Assembly (NCBI GenBank): GCA_927910985.1
Contig: CAKMOP010000275.1
Span: 1-6,394, forward strand
Direction of reading: 5' to 3'
DNA: 6,394 nt
Source: an uncultured Porphyromonas sp.
GTDB taxonomy: Bacteria; Bacteroidota; Bacteroidia; Bacteroidales; Porphyromonadaceae
The notes under the pieces are model-generated. The model saw only the letters and a list, made by a program, of their open reading frames with translations, was not told where the DNA came from and ran no database searches. This document shows positions 1 through 6,320 of the stretch, piece after piece. Made by a program: the position numbers and the translations under genes. Numbering within the stretch: the first letter of the stretch is position 1; each line of letters starts with the position of its first letter.

Positions 1-434
1 GTGTCGTTCACACGTGCCATACGGTAGCTTTCTCCATCACCTTGGCGGTAGGAGTTGAGGTAGTTGAGGATGAGCTGTGGGTAGACGGAGCGGTTGATGT
101 TCCCCGTATAACCCACGGCAGTGCGCAGGGTGAGGCTGGAGAAGATCGGACGGAAGACATGGTCGAAGAAGCCTTCACGGTCTACGTTCCACGCCAAGCC
201 GAGCGAGCCCGTTGGGTTGAACTGCTCCTTGCTCCCGAAATTGCTCGAGCCGTCGATACGACCAGTGAGGCTGGCTACATACTTCGTCTTGTAGTTGTAG
301 CTTGAGGAGAAGTAGAACGAAGCAAAGGCATTCTCCCCGATGGAGCGACCGCTCAAGCCATCACGAGCTACGCCGTAGGTCTGGAGCTTGGTGTAGTCCA
401 CCTTCGTCCCTTCGGGGTAGATGGGCGTGGCTAG
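1..434 (-). CDS. SusC/RagA receptor, continuation after the frameshift (cut by the left edge)
   Basis: These 144 codons continue the receptor barrel in the frame offset by one base. The translation opens LATPIYPEGTKVDYTKLQ and goes on with recognisable SusC barrel sequence: GENAFASFYFSSSYNYK, then SLTGRIDGSSNFGSKEQFNP, SLGLAWNVDREGFF and LRTAVGYTGN. No stop occurs before the window ends. Joined to the upstream segment, this gives about 750 residues, so a few hundred C-terminal residues should lie off the left edge, with a SusD/RagB partner probably after them. Codon cta (434-432) overlaps the last base of the upstream Asn codon, so restoring one lost C gives GN-LATPIYP. This piece has no start of its own and would not be made unless the frameshift is absent in the living cell. 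Confidence 0.85.
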
Positions 435-2251
435 TTACCTGTCTCCGGGTCGTAGCCGTAGAACTTCGCATACTGCGTCTTGGCATAGTGCCCACGTATC
501 TCCGAGCCAGCAAGCACCGAGAGATGGTGATCCGTAGCGAAGGTCGGCGACCAGTTCAGCTGTCCACGCAGGGTGTAGTTGAGGTTGTACGCCTGTGACT
601 GTGCCAGTGAAGCGTAGGTGCGTGAGGTGTTTTCATCTTCAAAGCGGCGATCGAGCCACGCAGCATAGCTGGTCTTCGCATTATAGTTCTCTGCGTCGTT
701 GCCGACGTAGCCGAAGGAGGCCGTGCCGGTGAAGTTGAGGTCATCGAGCAGACGGACGGTGAGGTTGGCGTTCGCTGTCCCAGAGAAGTTCGTGATCTTA
801 TTGGACGTTTCCTCCAACTCGCGCTTGATATTGAAGCCGTTGATCGGATAGCTGGGGTCGGGTACATTGTTCGCTATGCGCAGGCTACGATAGGTCTCAT
901 CATTGGCGTCGGGACGCTCGTAGGGATTAGCGAAGAAGGCATAGGTATAAGGATCGATGTAGGACGATGGGCCCTTGGTGCGCTGCATCGCCATATCGAG
1001 CGAGAGACCGAGCTTGACACGCTCCGAAGCCGTGATGTCCAGCTTGGAGGAAAGTGTATAGCGCGAATAGCCATCGACACGCAGTAGACCCTTATTATCC
1101 AGATAGCCGAGGGAGACAAAGTAGCGACTCTTCTCCGATCCACCCGAGAGGGAGAGGTAATGGCTGTGCGAGAAGCTGGGACGGAAGAGCTCAGCGAACC
1201 AGTCCGTGGTGTGCTCTCCGAGACGAGCAATCTCGGCATCCTGCTGCTCCTTCGTCCAGCCTTCGTAGCGACCATAGCCAGATCGTATCGCCCCAACTGC
1301 ACCGAGTACGGGGTAAGAGAGCCCCTTCGCCCGACGTGGTTCGGAGAACTCATCCCAGAGCTCTTGCTCCCACGCAAGTTTCTCCTTAGAGTTCATCAGG
1401 TCAAGCGTGCGCGAGGGGCGTGCAGTAGCTGATAAGTTCGTGGAGTAATTGATGCGCATCTTGCCTGCTGCACCACGCTTGGTAGTGATGACGATGACCC
1501 CACTGGCAGCACGCGAACCGTAGATAGCGGCAGCTGCGGCGTCCTTCAGTACGGTCACAGACTCGATGTCGTTCGGGTTGAGTCCTGCGATCCCATCGCT
1601 AAGTAGGTCGCTGAAGTCCTTAGAGAAGAACTTCGAGGAGTTGAAGGCAGGGAGGTCACGCTGCAGAGGAATACCATCGATGACCCAGAGTGGAGAAGCA
1701 TTCCCCGTGAGGGTATTGATCCCACGGATACGTATTTCTGCCGTCTGGCCTGGGCGACCCGAGACAGAGCGCACATCGACCCCTGCGAGCTTCCCCTGCA
1801 GAAGAGCGTCGACCCCGACGAGCGGTTGGGTCAGGAGGTCTTTGCCCTTGATGGTCGCTACCGATCCTGCGCTGCGACGTGTCGAGGTCTTCGCATAGCC
1901 CGTGACTACGACTTGGTCGAGTGCCGAGGCTTGCGATTCGAGCTTGACGGGACCTGTGAGCGGAGCATCCAATATAAGCTCTAAAGACTTCATCCCGATG
2001 AAGGAGAAGATGACCTTCGAGCCACGTGGCGCACGCAGGGATACTTGTCCCTTAGGGTCAGCGACAGCTCCGAGCTTCGTTCCTTGGATGCGCACGCTCG
2101 CACCAGGCAAAGGCACACCAGTATCATCCACTATAGTGACGCGGATAGTCACCTGATTGTCACGGGTGACCTCCGTCGTTTGCTGGGCACTAACTCCCAG
2201 TGGCACAGCGAGTGTAAGCACTGCGGCCAAGAGTGTAATCTTTCTATTCAT
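431..2251 (-). CDS. SusC/RagA-family TonB-linked outer membrane protein, N-terminal segment before a frameshift
   Basis: This is the first 606 residues of a SusC/RagA-type TonB-dependent receptor, an outer-membrane channel that usually works with a SusD lipoprotein lid to import oligosaccharides or peptides. Residues 1-22 are a signal peptide (VSA|QQ). Residues about 34-108 are a carboxypeptidase-regulatory-like domain (DDTGVPLPGASVRIQGTKLG). The segment DQVVVTGYA (112-120) is the TonB-box region. The plug follows (about 122-258), with RIRGINTL, PLWVIDGIPL and the family hallmark LKDAAAAAIYGSRAASGVIV. Barrel strands start near 265. The frame ends at TAG (433-431) right after GYDPETGN, but receptor sequence continues at once in another frame from 434. 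Family members usually have about 1000 residues, so the stop is premature. The start lies 81 nt after the S9 stop, and I see no separate consensus promoter, so co-transcription with the peptidases is likely. Confidence 0.93.
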   Translation of the reverse strand: MNRKITLLAAVLTLAVPLGVSAQQTTEVTRDNQVTIRVTIVDDTGVPLPGASVRIQGTKLGAVADPKGQVSLRAPRGSKVIFSFIGMKSLELILDAPLTGPVKLESQASALDQVVVTGYAKTSTRRSAGSVATIKGKDLLTQPLVGVDALLQGKLAGVDVRSVSGRPGQTAEIRIRGINTLTGNASPLWVIDGIPLQRDLPAFNSSKFFSKDFSDLLSDGIAGLNPNDIESVTVLKDAAAAAIYGSRAASGVIVITTKRGAAGKMRINYSTNLSATARPSRTLDLMNSKEKLAWEQELWDEFSEPRRAKGLSYPVLGAVGAIRSGYGRYEGWTKEQQDAEIARLGEHTTDWFAELFRPSFSHSHYLSLSGGSEKSRYFVSLGYLDNKGLLRVDGYSRYTLSSKLDITASERVKLGLSLDMAMQRTKGPSSYIDPYTYAFFANPYERPDANDETYRSLRIANNVPDPSYPINGFNIKRELEETSNKITNFSGTANANLTVRLLDDLNFTGTASFGYVGNDAENYNAKTSYAAWLDRRFEDENTSRTYASLAQSQAYNLNYTLRGQLNWSPTFATDHHLSVLAGSEIRGHYAKTQYAKFYGYDPETGN

Positions 2252-2282
2252 AATGCGCTGTTATATATGCTTAGGCAAAGGG

Positions 2283-2320
2283 CTCCCTCTCCGTGGCTAA
2301 GCCGAAGCGAGGAGAGGGAG
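2283..2320 (-). promoter_or_regulatory. Perfect 10-bp inverted repeat between S9 and SusC
   Basis: Arms ctccctctcc (2283-2292) and ggagagggag (2311-2320) are exact reverse complements around an 18-nt loop, which itself contains a small GGC/GCC stem (2295-2297 with 2301-2303). The repeat lies in the 81-nt gap between the S9 stop and the SusC start. Neither strand has a T-run after the stem, so it does not look like a standard intrinsic terminator. Attenuation, or an RNA-processing or stability hairpin that sets SusC level apart from the peptidases, is more likely. The structure is seen directly; its role is inferred. Confidence 0.55.
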
Positions 2321-2332
2321 TACCTCACGTAC

Positions 2333-3898
2333 TTATTTATAGGAGATGTGCCGCAGATCCTCAGCGGATAAGTGCAGGAGATGCTCCCCGAAGAAGCGAC
2401 GCAGTAGCCCGGTGTAGTAGGGACTCTCTAAGTCGTGGCGTGCGTCAGGGAAGAGGAAGAACTCGAAGGGCTTACCCGCCTTGATGAGGGCTTGCGCCAG
2501 TCGGTAGGTCGAAGCAGGGGGGACGTTGTTGTCCATCCCTCCGACAGTGAGCATCAACTTGCCCTGTAGTCGAGGGGCAAGCTCGATGGTCGTCGGTATC
2601 TTAGGACTACCGTGGAAGACTTCTCCCCACCAATTGATGTAGATGTTGTTGTCGTGATTGCCCGAAGCAGCGAAGCCCACCTTGTAGAAGTCGGGGTAGG
2701 TGCACATGGCAGCCATCGTCTGGAAGCCACCGCCCGAGTGTCCATAAATCCCGATACGGTCGAGGTCAATGGGGTGCGTCTTGGCGATTTGCTCAATAGC
2801 GGTCTTGTCATCGGCCAAGGGGTAGTCACGCAGCTGTCCTACGCTATAGCAGTAGAAGTCACGTCCTCGGAAGGGGCTACTGCCTCGTGCCGCTACGTTC
2901 AGCACGTAGCAGCCCATATTGGCCAGACTCTGGTTGCCGTTGTCATCCAGAGCGAAGGAGCGGGGAACTAAGTCGGTCTGTGGCCCAGGATAGACGTTGG
3001 AGATGAGCGGATAGCGCTTGGTCGAGTCGATGACGGCAGGGCGATAGAGCACTCCATAGAGTGGTGTGCGCCCATCGGCAGAGAGTACACGCACCAGCTC
3101 TGGAGCTTGCCATCCTGCCTCTTCGAGCATGGAGCGTGGGATGCTATCGAAGAGATGTGCTCCCGATCGCCCCTTCAGAGCAAGCGTAGAGTAGCGTGGT
3201 GGCAAGTCCATTCGGGAGGTGGTCAAGAGCCCTACTTCACCCGAAGGGGCTAATTCCAGCTCGTGATCCGCTTCATCTGGAGTCAGGCAACGCTGTCCCT
3301 TGCCATTGAGACCTACCTGATAGTACTTGCGGTAGTAAGGATTGCCTGTGCCCCCTCCGTAGGCGGCGAAGGTGAGCGTCCCTGCACGCTCATCGATGTG
3401 AACGATATGAGCAGCTACCAGTTCACGCCCCGAAGTCAGCTGACGAAGCTCCTTCCCATTGCGGTCATAGAGGTAGTACGCTCCATAGCCCGTGCGTTCG
3501 CTCCACCAAATAATCTGACCGTTGCGTAGCAGCCGATAGCCAGTAAGCGTGAGGTTGATGTGGGGATGAATAGCCTCGGTGATGAGAACTTGGCTCTTGC
3601 CTGTGGCGACATCAAGGCGACAGAGCTGGAGCGTATCGGCAAGACGTGAGCGACGTGTGAAAAGCACCTCCCCTTCGTCAGGGCGGAGCTGGAGTGAGAC
3701 CGAGCCACCCTCAAAGTGATTAACCTCCTCGACCATTCCCCCCTGCCCCGTGCGTGTATCGTAGCGGTAGAGACGTGTCTGAGGCTGATGCTTGTCGAAG
3801 GGCATCGGCATACGGAAGGTCTTAGCACGTGGGCGAGGCTTGGAGAGCGGATTGACCAGCGTCATCTCACCCACGCCTCTATTGTCTTGTAGTTCCAC
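2333..3898 (-). CDS. S9 family peptidase (DPP IV-like), C-terminal catalytic segment
   Basis: This is the rest of the S9 peptidase, 521 codons counted from a GTG at 3898. That GTG is probably an internal Val rather than a real start: family sequence in this frame (DVYLV) extends up to the G7 tract. It first completes the propeller, including the DPP IV blade motif SERTGYGAYYLYD (about 133-145) and the block ending SRMDLPP. The alpha/beta-hydrolase domain follows, with nucleophile Ser388 in GHSGGG, Asp456 in GGMDNNVPP and His488 in DARHD (614, 682 and 714 in the joined protein). The elbow is GHSGGG, not the GWSYGG of classical DPP IV, so this is a divergent S9 clade and strict Xaa-Pro specificity is not assured. 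Family knowledge suggests release of dipeptides from peptide N-termini in the periplasm. Without the signal peptide and first blades, this part alone would probably be cytoplasmic and misfolded. Confidence 0.88.
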   Translation of the reverse strand: MELQDNRGVGEMTLVNPLSKPRPRAKTFRMPMPFDKHQPQTRLYRYDTRTGQGGMVEEVNHFEGGSVSLQLRPDEGEVLFTRRSRLADTLQLCRLDVATGKSQVLITEAIHPHINLTLTGYRLLRNGQIIWWSERTGYGAYYLYDRNGKELRQLTSGRELVAAHIVHIDERAGTLTFAAYGGGTGNPYYRKYYQVGLNGKGQRCLTPDEADHELELAPSGEVGLLTTSRMDLPPRYSTLALKGRSGAHLFDSIPRSMLEEAGWQAPELVRVLSADGRTPLYGVLYRPAVIDSTKRYPLISNVYPGPQTDLVPRSFALDDNGNQSLANMGCYVLNVAARGSSPFRGRDFYCYSVGQLRDYPLADDKTAIEQIAKTHPIDLDRIGIYGHSGGGFQTMAAMCTYPDFYKVGFAASGNHDNNIYINWWGEVFHGSPKIPTTIELAPRLQGKLMLTVGGMDNNVPPASTYRLAQALIKAGKPFEFFLFPDARHDLESPYYTGLLRRFFGEHLLHLSAEDLRHISYK

Positions 3899-4577
3899 CA
3901 GATAGACATCCCCCCCACCATTCGCCCCGTGGAGTCGTGCTGAGTGTGTCGGCAGAGGCTTGGGTGGTAAAGCTCATCGCCTCTTCCCCCTCGTGTGTCA
4001 TCTGGCGAAGCTCGCCTGTCGTGCTATCCTTGAGGTACAGATTGTACCCCTTCCCGTAGACGGTGTAGCGGGGGTGTGAAGCCTTGGAGCGTGCAGGCTT
4101 CTGATCGTCAAAGGGCGTGGCAGGCTTGTCGGTATGTGCGAACTGCCCCATCTTGCGGTCATAGCGGTAGTATTTCTTCCCTGCTCCACGGAAGGTGAAG
4201 AAGCGTGTCTGCTCCCCCTCAAAGTTCAGTGACGAGAGCTCTAATTGCTCCTCTTGCAGCGTGGTATCTCCCGAGAATGTGCGAAAGGCACGCACGAACT
4301 GACTCTGAGAAGGGAGGAGCAGTTCGCGCTTCCCCGTAGCTGCATCCACTATATAATAGGTGCGCTTCCCTTGGCTATCGAGGCTGTGATAGCAGAAGGT
4401 GGAGCTTTGTCCAATCCACTTAGCCAGCGGTGTGCGTGGGGAGAGGATGGGACGGAGATGGGACTCTGTACTCCGGCGCACTACATCCCAGTTGACCTGT
4501 GCCTCTAAGGCGGTCATGGATAGAGCCGTGAGACTTAGAGCCAGTGCCCGTATCGCTATAGTATGGTGTCGTCTCAT
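3879..4577 (-). CDS. S9 family peptidase (DPP IV-like), N-terminal segment before a frameshift
   Basis: This is the first part of a dipeptidyl-peptidase-IV-like enzyme, 232 codons as read. Residues 1-26 are a Sec signal peptide (cleavage near LEA|Q). Residues from about 45 to 222 match the start of the DPP IV N-terminal beta-propeller, with repeated blade-like segments such as TYYIVDAATGKREL, KKYYRYDRKMG and YNLYLKDSTTGELRQMT. After Gly222 the frame runs through a G7 tract and ends in ten unrelated residues (GCLSGGTTRQ). With six Gs it would continue as WWG-DVYLVELQ into the downstream segment, giving a single protein of 747 residues, a normal length for the family. The ATG overlaps the stop of the S8 gene as ATGA and follows an A-rich stretch, which suggests coupled translation. 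On its own this fragment has no catalytic residues and should be inactive. The family assignment rests mainly on the joined protein. Confidence 0.85.
   Translation of the reverse strand: MRRHHTIAIRALALSLTALSMTALEAQVNWDVVRRSTESHLRPILSPRTPLAKWIGQSSTFCYHSLDSQGKRTYYIVDAATGKRELLLPSQSQFVRAFRTFSGDTTLQEEQLELSSLNFEGEQTRFFTFRGAGKKYYRYDRKMGQFAHTDKPATPFDDQKPARSKASHPRYTVYGKGYNLYLKDSTTGELRQMTHEGEEAMSFTTQASADTLSTTPRGEWWGGCLSGGTTRQ
3910..3916 (-). repeat. G7 homopolymer (C7 on +) at the S9 frameshift
   Basis: Seven consecutive Gs on the coding strand sit exactly where the S9 reading frame breaks. Upstream the protein reads RGEWWG and downstream it reads DVYLVELQ. A tract of six Gs joins these as WWGDVYLV without a stop. 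The site is therefore a one-base expansion, either real slippage or a base-calling error. Confidence 0.85.
4574..4577 (-). promoter_or_regulatory. ATGA stop/start overlap coupling S8 and S9 translation
   Basis: The S8 stop TGA (4576-4574) and the S9 start ATG (4577-4575) share two bases in ATGA. The preceding coding-strand bases are A-rich (aaagaaaaa), which serves as a plausible initiation context in Bacteroidota, where Shine-Dalgarno pairing is weak. The S9 start is supported by the complete signal peptide that follows. Coupled re-initiation is inferred from this arrangement. Confidence 0.75.
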
Positions 4578-6157
4578 TTTTTCTTTGTGACTGAGTGTGA
4601 AGGTGAGCGATGCGCCAGCTGAGCGGCGCGCTGTATCGCCGAGAGTGCATCGACGACGGGTACCTGACCCTGCCGTGCCGTACTCTGGAGGAGCTCCACG
4701 ACCTGAGCAGCAGTAAGTCGAGGGAAGTAGGCACGTATCATCGCAGCCACAGCAGAGACGAGAGGTGCAGCAATGCTCGTCCCCTCTTCTTCGGAGATGC
4801 GACCTCCTGCCATCAGTCCGTAGATGGCTTCACCAGGAGCGCAGAGCGTGACGGACTTCCCGTAGTTCGAGAAGGAAGCTCGTGCGCCTGTTTTGGTGCT
4901 TGCCCCTACACGCAGGTAGTTAGCCAGGGGCTTCCCAGAGCGACCTATGCCTTCCGGATAGATGGGAGCTTCGTCGAGGTTGCGCCCATTATTACCCGAG
5001 GAATGGATGACGACGACATCGTGCTGTGCAGCCCAGTCGAGTGCGGACTGGACGAGATTAGCTTGTGGAGAGAGGTCTTTCCCGAGACTGAGATTGATGA
5101 CCTTAGCTCCTTGCTCTACGGCATAGTAGATAGCTGAAGCAACATCCTTGTCATACTCATCTCCTTGGTCTGGCACGGCACGTACATTGATGAGGCGAGC
5201 AGCTGGATAGACCCCAGCGAGGGGGGAATCTGACTGTGGCTGTAGGGCGATGACCGAGGAGACAAAGGTACCGTGGTCCGCTCCTGGGGCAGAGACATTC
5301 GCATTGCCGTAGTGGCGACTCTCTACATCCTCCATACGGTCACCTAAGAGGGTGCGCTTATCGGGGTCGTGCTCCAGACCTGAGAGACGCTTCTCCATCT
5401 GCTCTAATCGTGAGCGATGGCTGGCGAAGACTTTGCTCCAAAGAGCCTTCCCCCCAGCCTTGACCAAGTCGGCTCCGATGAGCTCTCCAGCTTGCTCCAG
5501 AGCCTTACCCTCCAAGGGTAGGCTGTCCAAAGTAGCGAGGTGGAGGGTGTCATAGCCTGCCCCCGTGAGCTGACGCAGACGCTCGTCGAGGAGTCGGTAG
5601 GCTTTGTCTTTGGCCAGCGTGTGGGTGTAAAGACGGCGGTACTTCTGTATGCCGGTCTTTTGTTCCAGCTGTCGGAAGTACTCCCATTCAGCTTCAGCAC
5701 CTGCGGGCGGCGTGGTGACATCTTTATAGTGTGGGTAGAGGCGCTTGTATTCGCGGTAGGCTTCTGATCCCACACTCGTCAGCTCTAAGGAGCCATCTTT
5801 CGAGCCGAGGAAGTTCCAGCCATAGCGGTTATCGATGTAGCCATCTCGGTCATCATCCAAGCCATTGGGTCGCTCCTTAGGACGCAGCCAAAGGCTGGGT
5901 CGAAGGGTAGTCAGCGTGGTGTCGACCCCTGTGTCGACTACTCCGACCAAGATGGTGCGTGGACGACCGTAGTGCTTGATGAGCCATTGGAGTGCTTCAT
6001 CGGAGCGCATACCCTGCAGACTGTCGCTGTAGTGACGGTGCCAATTCTGTGGGACGACCTGCGTCGGAAGGGGCTGGCGTGGGGATTGGGCAGAGAGCGT
6101 CATCGTCTTCAGTGCTAAAGCCAGCAAGGCCAAGTAGCGTGATGTGGTGTATATCAT
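4574..6157 (-). CDS. S8 family (subtilisin-like) serine peptidase, secreted
   Basis: This is an intact 527-residue subtilase predicted to be an endopeptidase. Residues 1-23 form a Sec signal peptide with likely cleavage at LSA|Q, so the enzyme should be periplasmic or exported. The triad is visible: Asp75 in VGVVDTGVD, His295 in ADHGTFVSS and Ser461 in EGTSIAAP, with the oxyanion Asn389 in SSGNNG. Asp and His are 220 residues apart, against about 32 in subtilisin. This insert begins with an Asp-rich, possibly calcium-binding motif (DDDRDGYID, 101-109) and continues as a charged, probably helical segment (about 125-285). I see no C-terminal type IX sorting domain; the protein ends in three lysines. 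It is the first gene of the operon, behind the promoter at 6254-6283, and its stop overlaps the start of the S9 gene. The start at 6157 is chosen because it gives the complete signal peptide. The physiological substrate cannot be read from the sequence. Confidence 0.95.
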   Translation of the reverse strand: MIYTTSRYLALLALALKTMTLSAQSPRQPLPTQVVPQNWHRHYSDSLQGMRSDEALQWLIKHYGRPRTILVGVVDTGVDTTLTTLRPSLWLRPKERPNGLDDDRDGYIDNRYGWNFLGSKDGSLELTSVGSEAYREYKRLYPHYKDVTTPPAGAEAEWEYFRQLEQKTGIQKYRRLYTHTLAKDKAYRLLDERLRQLTGAGYDTLHLATLDSLPLEGKALEQAGELIGADLVKAGGKALWSKVFASHRSRLEQMEKRLSGLEHDPDKRTLLGDRMEDVESRHYGNANVSAPGADHGTFVSSVIALQPQSDSPLAGVYPAARLINVRAVPDQGDEYDKDVASAIYYAVEQGAKVINLSLGKDLSPQANLVQSALDWAAQHDVVVIHSSGNNGRNLDEAPIYPEGIGRSGKPLANYLRVGASTKTGARASFSNYGKSVTLCAPGEAIYGLMAGGRISEEEGTSIAAPLVSAVAAMIRAYFPRLTAAQVVELLQSTARQGQVPVVDALSAIQRAAQLAHRSPSHSVTKKK

Positions 6158-6253
6158 CGGCTATGATTGTAGTAAGTACTGGCACAGTACGACAGGGACC
6201 TCAGCAGAAGGAGCGCAGGGATGCGCCAGCATCAAATAAATCGAACAATAGGA
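6158..6253 (-). promoter_or_regulatory. 5' leader of the S8 operon with two short hairpins
   Basis: Between the predicted promoter and the S8 ATG I see no gene and no Shine-Dalgarno site. The leader has two perfect short inverted repeats. One is GCGCA/TGCGC (6213-6217 with 6222-6226, 4-nt loop). The other is GTACT/AGTAC (6176-6180 with 6186-6190, 5-nt loop), which ends 18 nt from the start codon. The second could affect ribosome access. No known riboswitch pattern is recognised. Confidence 0.35.
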
Positions 6254-6283
6254 CAAAGATACCAAGAAGCCTCTATAGCACAA
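6254..6283 (-). promoter_or_regulatory. Bacteroidota-type promoter for the S8-S9-SusC operon
   Basis: On the minus strand a TTG (6283-6281) is followed by a 19-nt spacer and TATCTTTG (6261-6254). This is an exact match to the Bacteroidota -7 element TAnnTTTG, at the expected distance from a -33 TTG. Transcription would start a few bases past 6254 and leave a leader of roughly 90 nt before the S8 start codon. The two boxes overlap a large inverted repeat (6258-6316), so promoter use may be sensitive to DNA or RNA structure there. Confidence 0.55.
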
Positions 6284-6316
6284 GCGGATTAGCTTGAGTT
6301 TTAGGCTTCCTGTATC
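6258..6316 (-). terminator. Large nested hairpin upstream of S8, terminator-like
   Basis: In a minus-strand transcript, bases 6316-6303 (gatacaggaagcct) pair with 6272-6258 (aggcttcttggtatc). They form 14 pairs including one G-U, with a single bulged G. The 30-nt loop holds an inner 5-bp stem (6296-6292 with 6285-6281). The wobble pair would be an A-C mismatch on the other strand, so the structure is better as a minus-strand RNA. It is followed by TTTG and a loosely T-rich stretch. It could end transcription of a gene beyond the right edge, but it overlaps the S8 promoter, so an operator or regulatory role is also possible. Confidence 0.4.
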
Positions 6317-6320
6317 AAAA

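Noticed and set aside
425..440. Programmed ribosomal frameshift in SusC
   Set aside because: No slippery heptamer and no obvious downstream structure are present at the junction, and programmed shifts are not expected in this family. A lost base is simpler.
874..1377. 167-codon minus-strand frame within the SusC gene
   Set aside because: It is an alternate frame of clear SusC barrel sequence, rich in Ser and Arg with no family signal.
2252..2332. Independent promoter for SusC in the intergenic gap
   Set aside because: No TAnnTTTG match occurs there; the closest sequence (ccctttg near 2276-2282) lacks the TA at the right place.
4574..4590. Possible -1 slip on the A6 run fusing S8 to S9
   Set aside because: A -1 slip at the A6 run would enter the S9 frame, but the run does not fit the X-XXY-YYZ slippery rule in the zero frame, and a fusion would place the S9 signal peptide inside the protein. 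Coupled re-initiation explains the overlap better.
4574..4700. Type IX secretion C-terminal sorting domain on the S8 peptidase
   Set aside because: The C-terminus ends soon after the catalytic domain with three lysines and shows no immunoglobulin-like sorting-domain pattern.
4610..5137. 175-codon open frame on the plus strand, antisense to the S8 gene
   Set aside because: It lies wholly across the conserved catalytic part of the S8 gene, has no recognisable domain or signal, and is typical of antisense open frames in GC-rich coding DNA.
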